Below, one piece after another: positions 16,299 to 25,443 of a stretch of DNA of 40,552 nt. The DNA lies in the NCBI GenBank assembly GCA_028285085.1, contig JANQQI010000002.1, positions 1 to 40,552 of the forward strand, written 5' to 3'. Each line of letters opens with the position of its first letter. Within the stretch, counting starts at the first letter, position 1. The notes under the pieces were generated by a model that worked only from the letters and a program-made list of their open reading frames with translations, did not search any database and was not told the DNA's origin. Made by a program: the position numbers and the translations under genes. This stretch comes from Saprospiraceae bacterium (GTDB taxonomy: Bacteria > Bacteroidota > Bacteroidia > Chitinophagales > Saprospiraceae).

Positions 16299-18125
16299 AT
16301 GGCCAGAAGCATTAGACAACCTCAGAAGCAAAATTGGAACGCGAGCTACAAAGCACTCAAGTATATCCCACGATTCTTTAAGAAAATTTGGCAGAGCAGT
16401 CCTCCCCTATTTATGGCGACGATAATCACGCGCTTGCTCAATGCCGCTTCGCCGATCCTCCTGCTGTGGGTCGGCAAATTGATCATCGATGAAGTCTTAT
16501 TACAAATCGAAGCGGAGACGCCCGACCTCAGTACCCTCTGGCTCTATGTCGGGCTGGAATTTGGCATTGCTATCGCCTCTGACCTACTCGGTCGCCTCAC
16601 TAATTTGACCGACGGCCTCCTCGGCGACCTCTACGCCAATACCTCCTCCGTCGAAATCATTCGCAAAACCGAGGAGGTGGAAATCGAGCAACTCGAAGAT
16701 CCCGATTTCTACGATAAGCTAGAACGCGCACGGCGCCAAACCACCAACCGCGTGTCGCTCATGTCTAACATCCTCAGTCAGGCCCAGGATTTACTGACCA
16801 TAATCTCGCTCATTACCGGTTTGATTGTCTTCGAACCTTGGCTCGTTTTAATCCTTTTCGTCTCAATCATTCCTTCTTTCTTAAACGAAATCCGTTTTAG
16901 CCAATCGAGCTATTCACTCGCAAGAAGCTGGACCACAGAGCGCCGAGAGCTGGATTATTTACGCTATACCGGCGCCAGCGACCGCACCGCCAAGGAGGTT
17001 AAGCTCTTCGGCCTGACAGATTTTATCGCCAAGCGTTTCGAAAAACTGGCGCAAGAATACTACGAAGCCAATCGCAAGCTAAGCGTTCGCCGCACACTCT
17101 GGGGCGGCATCTTCAATATACTTGGCGTACTGGCTTATTACGGCGCTTATGTACTGATCATTATTCGTGTCATCGCCGGAATTTTAACCGTGGGGGAACT
17201 GACCTTCTTGTCAGGTTCCTTTAACCGACTACGCGGTCGACTACAGCAAATGTTTTCTCGCTTTACGCGCATTGCGACCAGCGCGTTGTACCTCCAGGAT
17301 TACTTCGACTTTTTAGATATTGAAAAACCGGAGGGTCCTAAATTCAATATTCGGCCATTACCCGAGCAGATTAAAGAAGGTTTCCGCTTTGTTGACGTGC
17401 ATTTCAAATATCCGGGCACCGAACAAGAGGTGTTGAGTGGCATTAGCTTTACCCTTAAAGCTGGAGAAAAGATGGCTTTTGTGGGCGAAAATGGTGCGGG
17501 AAAGACCACTTTGATCAAACTTATGCTACGCTTTTACGAACCAACTGCCGGGCAGATTCTACTCGATGGCGTGGATATTCGTCACTTTGACAAAGCCAGT
17601 TACCAACAATTCTTTGGGGTGATCTTTCAGGACTTCGTGAAATATGACTTCACCGCCGGCGAAAACATTGCAGTCGGAAAAATTGAAGCCGCCAGTGATG
17701 TAGAACGTATCGCCCAAGCCGCCGAACTGAGCTTGGCAAATGAGGTACTCGCTACGCTTCCCGAAGGGACTGATCAACAATTGGGGCGACGCTTCATTGG
17801 TGGCAAGGAACTCTCCGGTGGGCAATGGCAAAAGATCGCATTGGCGCGCGCTTACATGAAAAATGCCGAAATTGTCATCCTTGATGAGCCCACTTCGGCA
17901 CTCGATGCGCGCGCGGAATATGAAGCCTTCCAGCGATTCATCGGCCTGACCGTCGGTAAAACAGCGGTGATCATATCCCACCGCTTCAGCACCGTGCGAA
18001 TGGCCGATCGTATTCTGGTCTTAAAAGGTGGAAAAGTCCTTGAGTTGGGTACCCACGAAGAATTAATGGCCAACGGACAATTGTACGCGGAGTTATTTGA
18101 ATTGCAAGCGGCTGGCTACCAATAA
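16299..18125 (+). CDS. ABC exporter, fused permease and ATPase
   Basis: 608 residues. The first 330 or so contain the transmembrane domain of a type IV (B-type) exporter, with a long coupling region (ELDYLRYTGASDRTAKEVKLFGL). The ATPase domain follows: Walker A GENGAGKTTL near residue 395, Q-loop VIFQDFVKYDF near 442, signature LSGGQ near 505, Walker B IVILDEPTSALD near 525 and H-loop IISHRFSTVRMADRI near 560. One gene encodes half a transporter, which would work as a homodimer. Substrate cannot be told; family members export lipids, peptides or drugs. The start is supported by a -7 box 40 bases upstream, and a terminator follows the stop. Confidence 0.93.
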   Translation: MARSIRQPQKQNWNASYKALKYIPRFFKKIWQSSPPLFMATIITRLLNAASPILLLWVGKLIIDEVLLQIEAETPDLSTLWLYVGLEFGIAIASDLLGRLTNLTDGLLGDLYANTSSVEIIRKTEEVEIEQLEDPDFYDKLERARRQTTNRVSLMSNILSQAQDLLTIISLITGLIVFEPWLVLILFVSIIPSFLNEIRFSQSSYSLARSWTTERRELDYLRYTGASDRTAKEVKLFGLTDFIAKRFEKLAQEYYEANRKLSVRRTLWGGIFNILGVLAYYGAYVLIIIRVIAGILTVGELTFLSGSFNRLRGRLQQMFSRFTRIATSALYLQDYFDFLDIEKPEGPKFNIRPLPEQIKEGFRFVDVHFKYPGTEQEVLSGISFTLKAGEKMAFVGENGAGKTTLIKLMLRFYEPTAGQILLDGVDIRHFDKASYQQFFGVIFQDFVKYDFTAGENIAVGKIEAASDVERIAQAAELSLANEVLATLPEGTDQQLGRRFIGGKELSGGQWQKIALARAYMKNAEIVILDEPTSALDARAEYEAFQRFIGLTVGKTAVIISHRFSTVRMADRILVLKGGKVLELGTHEELMANGQLYAELFELQAAGYQ

Positions 18126-18136
18126 GGAAAAAAAGG

Positions 18137-18166
18137 AAAGGCAGCCAAAATAAATTAGCTGCCTTT
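18137..18166. terminator. Bidirectional terminator between convergent genes
   Basis: AAAGGCAGC (18137-18145) and GCTGCCTTT (18158-18166) form a perfect 9-bp stem with a 12-base AT-rich loop. An A-rich run precedes the stem, giving a T-rich tail on the minus strand. It lies between the ABC exporter stop (18125) and the stop of the convergent type B surface protein (18223), so it can serve both. Confidence 0.75.
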
Positions 18167-18222
18167 AACCATTCTCACAAAAAACCTAAAAATCAAAAAA
18201 TATTAGCATCTCATAGTATGGG

Positions 18223-20046
18223 TCATCTTTGAATCTGTACGTATCCGGTCAGGCGTTGACCATTCCCATCATCGTACAAGTAGAAGTAGGTGCCGTCAGG
18301 CAAATCTTTACCATTCCAGGTCGCATCCCAATCATTTTGATAACCAGCTCTTTCAAAAACCAGATTGCCCCATTTGTTGTAGACATAAAGCTGGTTGTCG
18401 GGCTGGCCGGGCGCACCACTGAGAACGAAGTAGTCGTTGCGACCATCACCATTGGGTGAAAAGCCATTGTAAACCTGAGCCTGCGGGCAAGCAATATCTA
18501 TCATCACGGTAGCCTCATCGCAGCCCTCAGCGTTACAAATTGTATAGTTGATCCGATCTTCGCCGCAATAGCCGACGTTCGGCGTATAAATCAAAGTATT
18601 AAAATCTCTTTCCAATTCAGCCACTCCACCGATTGCTTCGCTGCTGAGGTAAAAGCTGTCCAGTCCACCGTTGAGACTATCATTCCCCAGCACATCAATC
18701 ACTACCGGCGTCGCAGCGGAGGTAAAGGCCATATCATCCTCAGCTCGGGGCAGGCGTCCTTCGTTCGTCATACTTTCGACCACATTGATTGTCCAATAAG
18801 TCGTATCACAAAGCCCCAGGTTATCACAAAGCAATAAACAAGCCGTTTCTACCCCTATCTCTACCCCATTCACCCGCAAACAACTCGGATCTGTATCGGC
18901 CGACAGAACCGCGTATTCACCGGACTCATCCGGGCATAGATTCATAAAAGGCTGGGGAGAACCCACTAATTCATCCGTGGCTAGACAAAGTGTTGAGACC
19001 TGCCCCAAGGGGACACTTACTGTCTCGTAACTCGTGGTCAAGCAAGCGACCTGGGTCCAGAGCGTGTCCGAGCAAAGATTATCGTTGTTGACGATGACCA
19101 GCTCGTGCATACCGTCGGACAAAGGGACCGTAGTACCACTACCGTTACAATCTGTTCCGGTCCAACTCATCGTTGATCCATTATCCCAAAAGCTATATTG
19201 CGTCGTTAAGCTACTCGCGAGGGGGAAACAAAAATCGGTTGTTCCTCCACAGTCTTCACTTTGTACGTATACGGCATCATCATTTAATAAATTTGGACAA
19301 TCGAGGCACTGCACCGTAATAAAAACCGTATCCAGACAAGCCAGGTCAGTATCCTCTAAGACCAGTTCATGATAGCCAGTGTCCAGTAAAAGCAGGGTAC
19401 CCAGGTCGACAATATTTAGCTCCACGGGTAAGCTATAAAGCGTATTTGAACTGATGACGGTCAATTCTAGGTTACCGTATGTCTTGCTGGGATCGCCTCC
19501 TCGAATACTTGTTGAAGGTTCATCCAGCCACCAATTACCAGTGTCATCCCAGCTGTTCAGTTGATCTATTACCGCAGCCAAATTAGCTACTGGTCCGACA
19601 AATAAATTTGCATCGACACTCCAATTAATCACCAAATTCTCGTTGGTAGGTAAGCTACCGTAGTTATAGAAGAAGCTGGTATCCGCATCACATCCCGCCA
19701 AGCCATTAGTATAAGGCAATCCGTTATCTCGCACTTGATAGCCACTCACCGTGGCATAACTCAATGGCAAACAAATTGATTGGAGATTTTCACAATCCGT
19801 GGTAGATACCTCGATCGTTGTTGTATCGACAAGGCCACCGCACATGATACGTTCGAAGCCATTCGAAGCCTTACCCCAGATAGCGATTCCGAGGAAGAAA
19901 AAAAGCGAAAGTAGTTTTTTCTGTGATTTGAGTTCGACAATAATTTGCAGAAGGGTCGTATTAAAGTACTTACCAAATCTCGATAATGCATTAATTATTT
20001 TCCCTCCTTGCAGTGTATTGCCACTCCGTTTGTTGTATTCGTTCAT
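18223..20046 (-). CDS. Type IX-secreted surface protein with type B sorting domain
   Basis: About 607 residues from the ATG at 20046; an ATG at 20076 and a TTG further upstream are alternatives, and no clear ribosome site decides. A hydrophobic segment (LLSLFFFLGIAIWG) after a basic stretch is the likely signal peptide, preceded by an unusually long N-terminus. The body is rich in Cys, Asp, Thr and aromatic residues and shows repeated Ig-like strands (LSDGMHELVIVNNDNLCSD, and a similar earlier copy), then a cadherin-like block VIDVLGNDSLNGGL. The last 85 residues are the gliding-motility-associated C-terminal domain: YNGFSPNGDGRNDYF, YNKWGNLVF, WDATWNGKDLPDGTYFY. This predicts T9SS export to the surface. 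Ligand or role unknown. Confidence 0.88.
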   Translation of the reverse strand: MNEYNKRSGNTLQGGKIINALSRFGKYFNTTLLQIIVELKSQKKLLSLFFFLGIAIWGKASNGFERIMCGGLVDTTTIEVSTTDCENLQSICLPLSYATVSGYQVRDNGLPYTNGLAGCDADTSFFYNYGSLPTNENLVINWSVDANLFVGPVANLAAVIDQLNSWDDTGNWWLDEPSTSIRGGDPSKTYGNLELTVISSNTLYSLPVELNIVDLGTLLLLDTGYHELVLEDTDLACLDTVFITVQCLDCPNLLNDDAVYVQSEDCGGTTDFCFPLASSLTTQYSFWDNGSTMSWTGTDCNGSGTTVPLSDGMHELVIVNNDNLCSDTLWTQVACLTTSYETVSVPLGQVSTLCLATDELVGSPQPFMNLCPDESGEYAVLSADTDPSCLRVNGVEIGVETACLLLCDNLGLCDTTYWTINVVESMTNEGRLPRAEDDMAFTSAATPVVIDVLGNDSLNGGLDSFYLSSEAIGGVAELERDFNTLIYTPNVGYCGEDRINYTICNAEGCDEATVMIDIACPQAQVYNGFSPNGDGRNDYFVLSGAPGQPDNQLYVYNKWGNLVFERAGYQNDWDATWNGKDLPDGTYFYLYDDGNGQRLTGYVQIQR

Positions 20047-20389
20047 GGAACAACTTTTGGTTTTTCCGTAGTGCATTGTATCGCCATTTTGAGCGACCAA
20101 GGCTTTGGTTATGTTCCATGGCAGGTAGGTATATTGGGGCTATGTTTGTTTTCATATTATACTTTTCAAAATTTATACCAAAAAAAGAAACCGAAATGTC
20201 CCCCTCTACAAAGACATTCCGGCACTCATCTAATTGTGTTATACTTGTTTGGTTTAGAGACCTGCTTGTAGTCTCAATTTTGTTTGGTAGTAGTTAAAAG
20301 GTGTAATTAATTAAATATATGTTTCGATATACGGTCACCAGGACCATAGAAAAACCATGTCAATAAAACGGAGCGGTGAATGAAATCTT

Positions 20390-20423
20390 GAGGGAGGAAA
20401 CCTCGAGGGAGGTTTCCATCTCA
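20390..20423. repeat. Strong imperfect hairpin in the gene-free stretch
   Basis: GGAAACCTC (20396-20404), loop GAGG, GAGGTTTCC (20409-20417) is a perfect 9-bp hairpin. It extends after a small internal loop by a further pairing TGAG/CTCA. No T-tract follows on either strand. It is the most stable-looking element in the otherwise gene-free 20101-20933 region. Confidence 0.7.
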
Positions 20424-20535
20424 GGACATAAAAATTTAGAAGTGAACGTCATTGATTAGCTTTGGGAAAATGAAAGCCCACCTCTTTTCTTTAAACAACA
20501 ATTAAGGTTCGAATTAATTTAATCTCCTACGCATC

Positions 20536-20555
20536 GTTGTACAGGATGGTACAAC
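20536..20555. promoter_or_regulatory. Operator-like dyad GTTGTAC-N6-GTACAAC
   Basis: Two perfect 7-base arms are separated by six bases (20543-20548), giving a 20-base dyad of the size bound by dimeric repressors. It lies between two minus-strand genes: about 490 bases upstream of the start of the surface-protein gene (20046), and about 380 bases beyond the stop (20934) of the zinc peptidase gene. Apart from this and the hairpin at 20390-20423, I see nothing in 20101-20933; it is AT-rich with no coding pattern. Confidence 0.35.
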
Positions 20556-20933
20556 AATCAATCCTGACGGGCCAAATTCATTTCATTTTCACCCCCTGCC
20601 TGTGACAAAAGAAATCATAAAAAATGACTATATATGAATTTGGAATTTTATCGCTACGAATAGCACACAATTCACTAAAAACGAAGCACTTAGGCAATAC
20701 CTTAAGCACTCACTTAAGCTCGCAATGGTGTTACTTTTGTGAAAAAAAATCTAAAATCGTGACGGGATAAGGGTGGATTTTTTTAAAAAAAGTATACAAA
20801 AAGTGAATTATTAAATACCAGATAATTGAAATAACGGACTATTCGATTACTTAACCGATCCTTAAAGAATAGCAAAAATCCCTTTGTAGATTAAATGAAT
20901 GTCCTACTTGACGAAATAGGTATATTTCCCTTG

Positions 20934-21794
20934 CTAGTTGAGCGGTACGCCAAAGGTGTCGCCTTGTGAGAGATCCCCGGTCTCAAGGCCTTTGTAGAAC
21001 CAAGTCATACGCTGTTTGGAGGTACCGTGGGTGAAGGATTCGGGCACCACATAGCCACGTGCTTCCATTTGAATGCGATCATCGCCAACGGCACTGGCCG
21101 CATTCAAGGCCTCTTCCAGATCGCCCTCTTCGAGGATATTCTTCATACGCTGGGCGTGGTGCGCCCATACACCAGCCAGAAAGTCTGCTTGGAGTTCGAG
21201 CCGAACGGATAGCTTATTGTATTCTTCTTCGGAGATACGTCCACGTTGGCGTTGCACCTCCGTGGTAATCCCTAAAAGATGTTGTACATGGTGTCCCACT
21301 TCGTGGGCAATGATATAAGCCATCGCAAAATCACCGGGTGCTTTAAAGCGATGCTTGAGCTGTTGGTAGAAGCTGAGGTCGATGTATACTTTTTGATCAG
21401 CGGGGCAATAAAAGGGGCCCGTAGCCGCACTTGCAAAGCCGCAAGCCGATTGGTCGCGCTCGGAAAAGAGAACCAATTTGGGCTCTACGTATCGGCGATT
21501 GAGCTGCTCGCGAAAGAGCTTTTGCCAGACATCTTCCGTATCATTCAATACAACAGATACAAATTCAGCCAATTCATCCTCCGCAGCATTGGTCGTCGTT
21601 TGGGTGCTGGTCGTTTGTTCTTGGCTGCCCTGCAATTGCCCAAGAATTTGGTTAGGATCCTCACCTGAGAACAAAGCAAAAATGAGGATGAGAATACCGC
21701 CAATGCCTAAGCCCGCTGCACCAACAGTTTTAGTACGACGCCCTCTACGGCGATCTTCAACATTGCTACTTTTTTCACGACCTTGCCAACGCAT
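20934..21794 (-). CDS. Neutral zinc metallopeptidase, YpfJ family
   Basis: 286 residues, the usual size for the YpfJ/KPN_02809 family. A basic, Arg-rich N-terminus (about 1-23) precedes one transmembrane helix (GLGIGGILILIFALF, about 28-42). A Gln/Thr-rich linker leads to the peptidase domain, which contains CGFASAATGPFYCPADQKVYIDL near 118-140 and the zinc motif HEVGHH (164-169), with the third-ligand region LELQADFLAGVWA near 199-211. This fits a membrane-anchored zincin with its domain outside the cytoplasm. The physiological substrate is not known for the family. A -7 box matching TAnnTTTG lies 45 bases upstream (21839-21846). Confidence 0.92.
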   Translation of the reverse strand: MRWQGREKSSNVEDRRRGRRTKTVGAAGLGIGGILILIFALFSGEDPNQILGQLQGSQEQTTSTQTTTNAAEDELAEFVSVVLNDTEDVWQKLFREQLNRRYVEPKLVLFSERDQSACGFASAATGPFYCPADQKVYIDLSFYQQLKHRFKAPGDFAMAYIIAHEVGHHVQHLLGITTEVQRQRGRISEEEYNKLSVRLELQADFLAGVWAHHAQRMKNILEEGDLEEALNAASAVGDDRIQMEARGYVVPESFTHGTSKQRMTWFYKGLETGDLSQGDTFGVPLN

Positions 21795-21838
21795 ATGGAT
21801 TCGATTTTAGAGTTTGGGTAATAATATTGCGCGTTGTA

Positions 21839-21846
21839 CAAAGCTA
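21839..21846 (-). promoter_or_regulatory. -7 promoter box TAGCTTTG of the zinc peptidase gene
   Basis: The plus strand reads CAAAGCTA, an exact TAnnTTTG box on the minus strand, 45 bases before the peptidase ATG. No clear -33 partner was found. Confidence 0.4.
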
Positions 21847-21956
21847 GCAAATTTATGCGGGATTGAACCTGAGTGGGATTCTAACAGAGAGGAGAAGCTG
21901 GCTGATGAGTCTCTTTTTAGAAAATATTGAATACTAAATGGAAATTAGAATTTCGT

Positions 21957-24185
21957 TTAACGGATCAAAGCAATGCTGCCTTTTTGTACTTCGGTTTGAG
22001 TAACGCCCTGGAAGGTATAATCGTATTCGATGACATACACATAAACGCCTTGTTGACATTTTTGACCACGATAGGTACCGTCCCATTGTGTATCGGGATC
22101 GGCAGATTCAAAGAGGCGTTCTCCCCAGCGATTGAAAATGACAAGGCGGAAACGATCAAAACGGCAATAATCGACCACGCCAAAAACATCATTAGAAGCA
22201 TCCCCATTGGGCGTGAAGGCATTAGGAATATCTAGGCAAGGGTCGCGAAATTTCTCACACAAGCCAATATGGATGGTATCCGAAGCGAGACAGCCGTTTT
22301 GATCAACAAGCACGGAATAGGTCCCGGTGTCGGTTACAATTAAGCGCTGATCGTCGGAACCATCTTGCCATTGGTACAACATATCCGGGGCCTCCGGCGC
22401 TTGTAATAAAAGCACATTTTCTTCGCATTTGACGGTATCAGGCCCCAGATCAACAATAGGGTTATTAAAAGTAATGCGGATAGAATCTTCCAGCACGCAT
22501 TCTTCGATCTGTACGGTGACCCAGTATTGACCAGAGTTGGTCACCGAAAAAATGGGGTCCCTCGAGCCATCCTGCCAAACATAAGACAGTGCATTCCCAA
22601 TGGAGGCATCCAGCACGTAGGGCGCGTAAGCACAAAAGGCGGTATCCAGTCCTAAATCAAGGGGCTCGGTATTGAGATAGCTCACGAAAATAGAATCTTC
22701 TATGCGGCATTCATCAATTTGAATATCCACTTGATACAAGCCTTCTGATTCCACCAAAAAGGAAGTCTCAGCACTAAGATCTTGCCATTCATAGACGGCA
22801 TTGGGTTCGGCTAAGTCTGCATCCAGAGTTAATGTTTGACCCGCACAAAGCGTCGTATCCGGCCCCAGATCAAGCACAAAAGTGCGGGGCGATAATTTGA
22901 CCACCCAGTAATCCCAGTCCCCATAATTGGCTGGCACATCCCCGTCAGAAGATTCCGAGTAGCCCGCTAGTACAAAGCCTTCATCGGGGGTTTGTAAAAT
23001 AGCGTAAGGTACATCCCGGCTACTCCCGCCAAGGTTACGTTCCCAAAGTAAATCACCATCGGCGTTGAGCTGGAGCAACCAAAAATCTGCACCGCCATTA
23101 TTACCACTTACATTTCCGCTACTATTGCCTGTGTTGCTGCGCCCACAGACGGCGATGCCACCATCCATCGTCAAATCAATTCCCCAGGCCCACTCCGAAG
23201 CCATGCCACCTAGGCTACGCTGCCAGATCAAGTTGCCATCAGCAGCGAGGCGCAGTAGCCAAAAATCAGAGCTACCAAAGTTATTGGTCACATCTTCATT
23301 ATTGGAATAAGTCGAGCCACCGACGATAAGGTCACCATTGTCCGCCTCACGAACCACATATGATCGATCTTCGCCGGAGCCACCGAAATTGTGCTCCCAA
23401 ATCAGGGTACCCGTTGCATCGATTTTTGCTACCCAATAATCGTAGAAGCCATTATTATCACTGACATCTAAATCATTTGAAAAAGAAGACCCGGCAAAAA
23501 CGAACCCGCCATCCTGCGTAGTCGTCACATCAAAGGCCCAATCCGCATCGGTGCCCCCAAAATTGCGCTCCCATTCCAAATCACCATTAGCGGATAGCTT
23601 GATCAGCCAGGCATCAAAATTTCCGTAGTTATCGCCTACATCGCCGTTTTGAGAATCGGCAAAGCCAGCGACGATATAGCCGCCATCTACGGTGGAGCGC
23701 ACCGCTTCGGCCCGTTCCACTCCAGTGCCCCCATAACTGCGTTCCCACTCCAAAGCTCCATCGGCAGCCAATTTGACAATCCAAAAGTCCTCTTCTCCCT
23801 CATTTTCACTTACATCTCCATCCAAGGAACGTGTAGATCCAACGAAGATAAATCCACCATCGGGGGTGTTTTGAATATCTGTGGCTTCATCATTATTGCT
23901 TCCGCCGTAATTTTGCTCCCACAGGAGCAAGCCATCCACATCCAACCGAGCCAGCCATACATCCCAATCACCATTATTAGCACTCACATCCTGATTTGAA
24001 GATCGAGAATAGCCAGATACTAGGTAGCCACCATCCGGGGTCAACACCAATGCATCGCCCCAATCCCGGTCAGAGCCACCGTAATTGTAGCTCCATTCGA
24101 TTTCCAGACAGGGTGGTTGGGCTTGACCGACCAAGAATAAAGAGAGAAGAACGAGTATTAGAAGTGTTGATTTGTAAAAACGCAT
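21957..24185 (-). CDS. Type B T9SS surface protein with seven beta-propeller-like repeats
   Basis: About 742 residues from the ATG at 24185, chosen because GGTAGGG lies just upstream and the signal peptide (LLILVLLSLFLVGQAQ) follows at once; an ATG at 24200 is possible. Seven repeats of about 58 residues follow, each with the pattern LxWExxYGGSxxD...TxDGGxxxxGxSxSxxGDVxxNxGxxDxWxxKLxxxGx, likely folding as a beta-propeller. Three Ig-like repeats of the form DLGPDTxxC...YxWQDGSxxxxFxVxxxGxYxVxV come next. The C-terminus is the gliding-motility-associated sorting domain (IPNAFTPNGDASNDVFG, FNRWGERLFES, WDGTYRG, GVYVYVIEY). A surface or extracellular location by the T9SS is predicted. The function of the propeller is unknown. 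Confidence 0.92.
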   Translation of the reverse strand: MRFYKSTLLILVLLSLFLVGQAQPPCLEIEWSYNYGGSDRDWGDALVLTPDGGYLVSGYSRSSNQDVSANNGDWDVWLARLDVDGLLLWEQNYGGSNNDEATDIQNTPDGGFIFVGSTRSLDGDVSENEGEEDFWIVKLAADGALEWERSYGGTGVERAEAVRSTVDGGYIVAGFADSQNGDVGDNYGNFDAWLIKLSANGDLEWERNFGGTDADWAFDVTTTQDGGFVFAGSSFSNDLDVSDNNGFYDYWVAKIDATGTLIWEHNFGGSGEDRSYVVREADNGDLIVGGSTYSNNEDVTNNFGSSDFWLLRLAADGNLIWQRSLGGMASEWAWGIDLTMDGGIAVCGRSNTGNSSGNVSGNNGGADFWLLQLNADGDLLWERNLGGSSRDVPYAILQTPDEGFVLAGYSESSDGDVPANYGDWDYWVVKLSPRTFVLDLGPDTTLCAGQTLTLDADLAEPNAVYEWQDLSAETSFLVESEGLYQVDIQIDECRIEDSIFVSYLNTEPLDLGLDTAFCAYAPYVLDASIGNALSYVWQDGSRDPIFSVTNSGQYWVTVQIEECVLEDSIRITFNNPIVDLGPDTVKCEENVLLLQAPEAPDMLYQWQDGSDDQRLIVTDTGTYSVLVDQNGCLASDTIHIGLCEKFRDPCLDIPNAFTPNGDASNDVFGVVDYCRFDRFRLVIFNRWGERLFESADPDTQWDGTYRGQKCQQGVYVYVIEYDYTFQGVTQTEVQKGSIALIR

Positions 24186-24223
24186 AACCCTACCGATCAT
24201 TTATAAACAGACCACGGAGGGCA

Positions 24224-24231
24224 CAAAGATA
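24224..24231 (-). promoter_or_regulatory. -7 promoter box TATCTTTG of the propeller surface protein
   Basis: The plus strand reads CAAAGATA, an exact TAnnTTTG box reading leftward. It ends 38 bases before the ATG at 24185 and directly follows the fabH terminator, so this gene probably has its own transcript. Confidence 0.55.
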
Positions 24232-24237
24232 GGATTT

Positions 24238-24270
24238 AGAAAGGCCAAATGTTAAGAATTTGGCCTTTCT
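24238..24270 (-). terminator. Perfect 13-bp hairpin, fabH terminator
   Basis: AGAAAGGCCAAAT (24238-24250) and ATTTGGCCTTTCT (24258-24270) pair over 13 positions with a 7-base loop. It begins 10 bases after the fabH stop on the minus strand. Only a short T-containing tail follows, but the position and stability fit a terminator. Confidence 0.75.
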
Positions 24271-24279
24271 GTCGCTGAA

Positions 24280-25329
24280 CTACCAGCGAATTAGGGCAGA
24301 ACCCCAGGTAAACCCACTACCGAAGGCAGCCAGGCAGACGAGGTCACCCGAATTGACCTTTCCAGCTTCCCAAGCTTCGCAAAGGGCGATGGGTACCGAA
24401 GCAGCCGTTGTATTTCCGTATTTTTGAATATTGTTCCAAACTTGGTCATCGCTCAAGCCCATCCGTTTTTGTACGAATTGGCTGATCCGCAAATTCGCCT
24501 GATGAGGGACCAGTAGGTCAATATCAGAAGGAGACAGATTATTCGCCGTTAGGGCTTCCATAATCACTTCGGGGAACTTTTGCACCGCCATTTTAAAAAC
24601 AGCCTGCCCTTCCATATTCGGATAATAATCTTCGTCTTCCCACATCTTTTTGGTCAAAAAAGCACCGCCGAATTCTTGATCTGGATAACCATATTTTTCA
24701 GCATCGAGGTGGGCACCACCGTGGCAGCCAGGATTGATATAAGCTAATTTTTCGGCGTATTCTCCGTCGGCGTGTAGGTGGGTCGATAAGATGCCCTTGC
24801 CATCCTCTTCGGTTGGTTGGACAACAACCGCTCCGGCACCATCACCAAAAATAACGGTAACGTTGCGGCCACGCGTTGAGAAATCTAAACCGGCAGAGTG
24901 GAATTCCGAGCCAACGAGCAAGACGTTTTTATACATGCCGGTTTTGACAAACTGATCGGCAATCGACAAGCCATAGACAAAGCCACTACATTGATTGCGA
25001 ATATCCAGCGCACCGATGCCATTCAGGCCCATAATGCGCTGCATCAGCACCCCACTCCCGGGGAAATAGTAATCCGGGCTGAGCGTAGCGAAGATGATAA
25101 AATCAACATCCTGGGGAGTGATGCCGGCACGTTCGATAGCAATCGCGGCAGCTTTAGCGCCCATGGTCGACGTTGATTCCTCGTGTTTTTTAGCGTAACG
25201 ACGCTCTACAATCCCGGTGCGTTCCTGAATCCACTCGTCAGAAGTATCCATCACCCGGGTTAGATCGTGATTGGTGACCACCTTTTCGGGAACATAAAAA
25301 CCCAAGCCGCCAATTTTGGATCGTAGCAT
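24280..25329 (-). CDS. fabH: 3-oxoacyl-ACP synthase III (FabH)
   Basis: 349 residues. The thiolase-fold catalytic triad is visible: Cys114 in RNQCSGFVYG, His276 in VPHQANLRI and Asn306 in YGNTTAASVPIAL. The opening block DTSDEWIQERTGI (29-40) and FGDGAGAVVV (161-170) are typical. FabH condenses acetyl- or branched acyl-CoA with malonyl-ACP to start fatty acid synthesis in the cytoplasm. It is about 30 residues longer than E. coli FabH because of an insertion after LAYINPGCHGG (about 200-225), a form common in Bacteroidetes. A paralogue acting on other acyl chains cannot be excluded. A perfect hairpin terminator follows. The next gene upstream on the same strand is a fatty acid hydroxylase, 114 bases away. 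Confidence 0.93.
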   Translation of the reverse strand: MLRSKIGGLGFYVPEKVVTNHDLTRVMDTSDEWIQERTGIVERRYAKKHEESTSTMGAKAAAIAIERAGITPQDVDFIIFATLSPDYYFPGSGVLMQRIMGLNGIGALDIRNQCSGFVYGLSIADQFVKTGMYKNVLLVGSEFHSAGLDFSTRGRNVTVIFGDGAGAVVVQPTEEDGKGILSTHLHADGEYAEKLAYINPGCHGGAHLDAEKYGYPDQEFGGAFLTKKMWEDEDYYPNMEGQAVFKMAVQKFPEVIMEALTANNLSPSDIDLLVPHQANLRISQFVQKRMGLSDDQVWNNIQKYGNTTAASVPIALCEAWEAGKVNSGDLVCLAAFGSGFTWGSALIRW

Positions 25330-25443
25330 AATTTACAATTTTATAAGTACAGAAAAACTTATCAAATACTAAAATGCTAATCTGTACTTTTAGTTTAATC
25401 AATATTTGGCAATCCGTGCAAAATCGAAATTTTATATTAAATA

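Noticed and set aside
20008-20297. Two overlapping plus-strand ORFs of 87-94 codons
   Set aside because: They overlap the start of the real minus-strand surface-protein gene, run in different frames and show no recognisable protein features.
14508-20333. Shared 12-mer TTTCGATATACG at 14509-14520 and 20322-20333
   Set aside because: Two AT-rich 12-mers in 40 kb are expected by chance; no common context.
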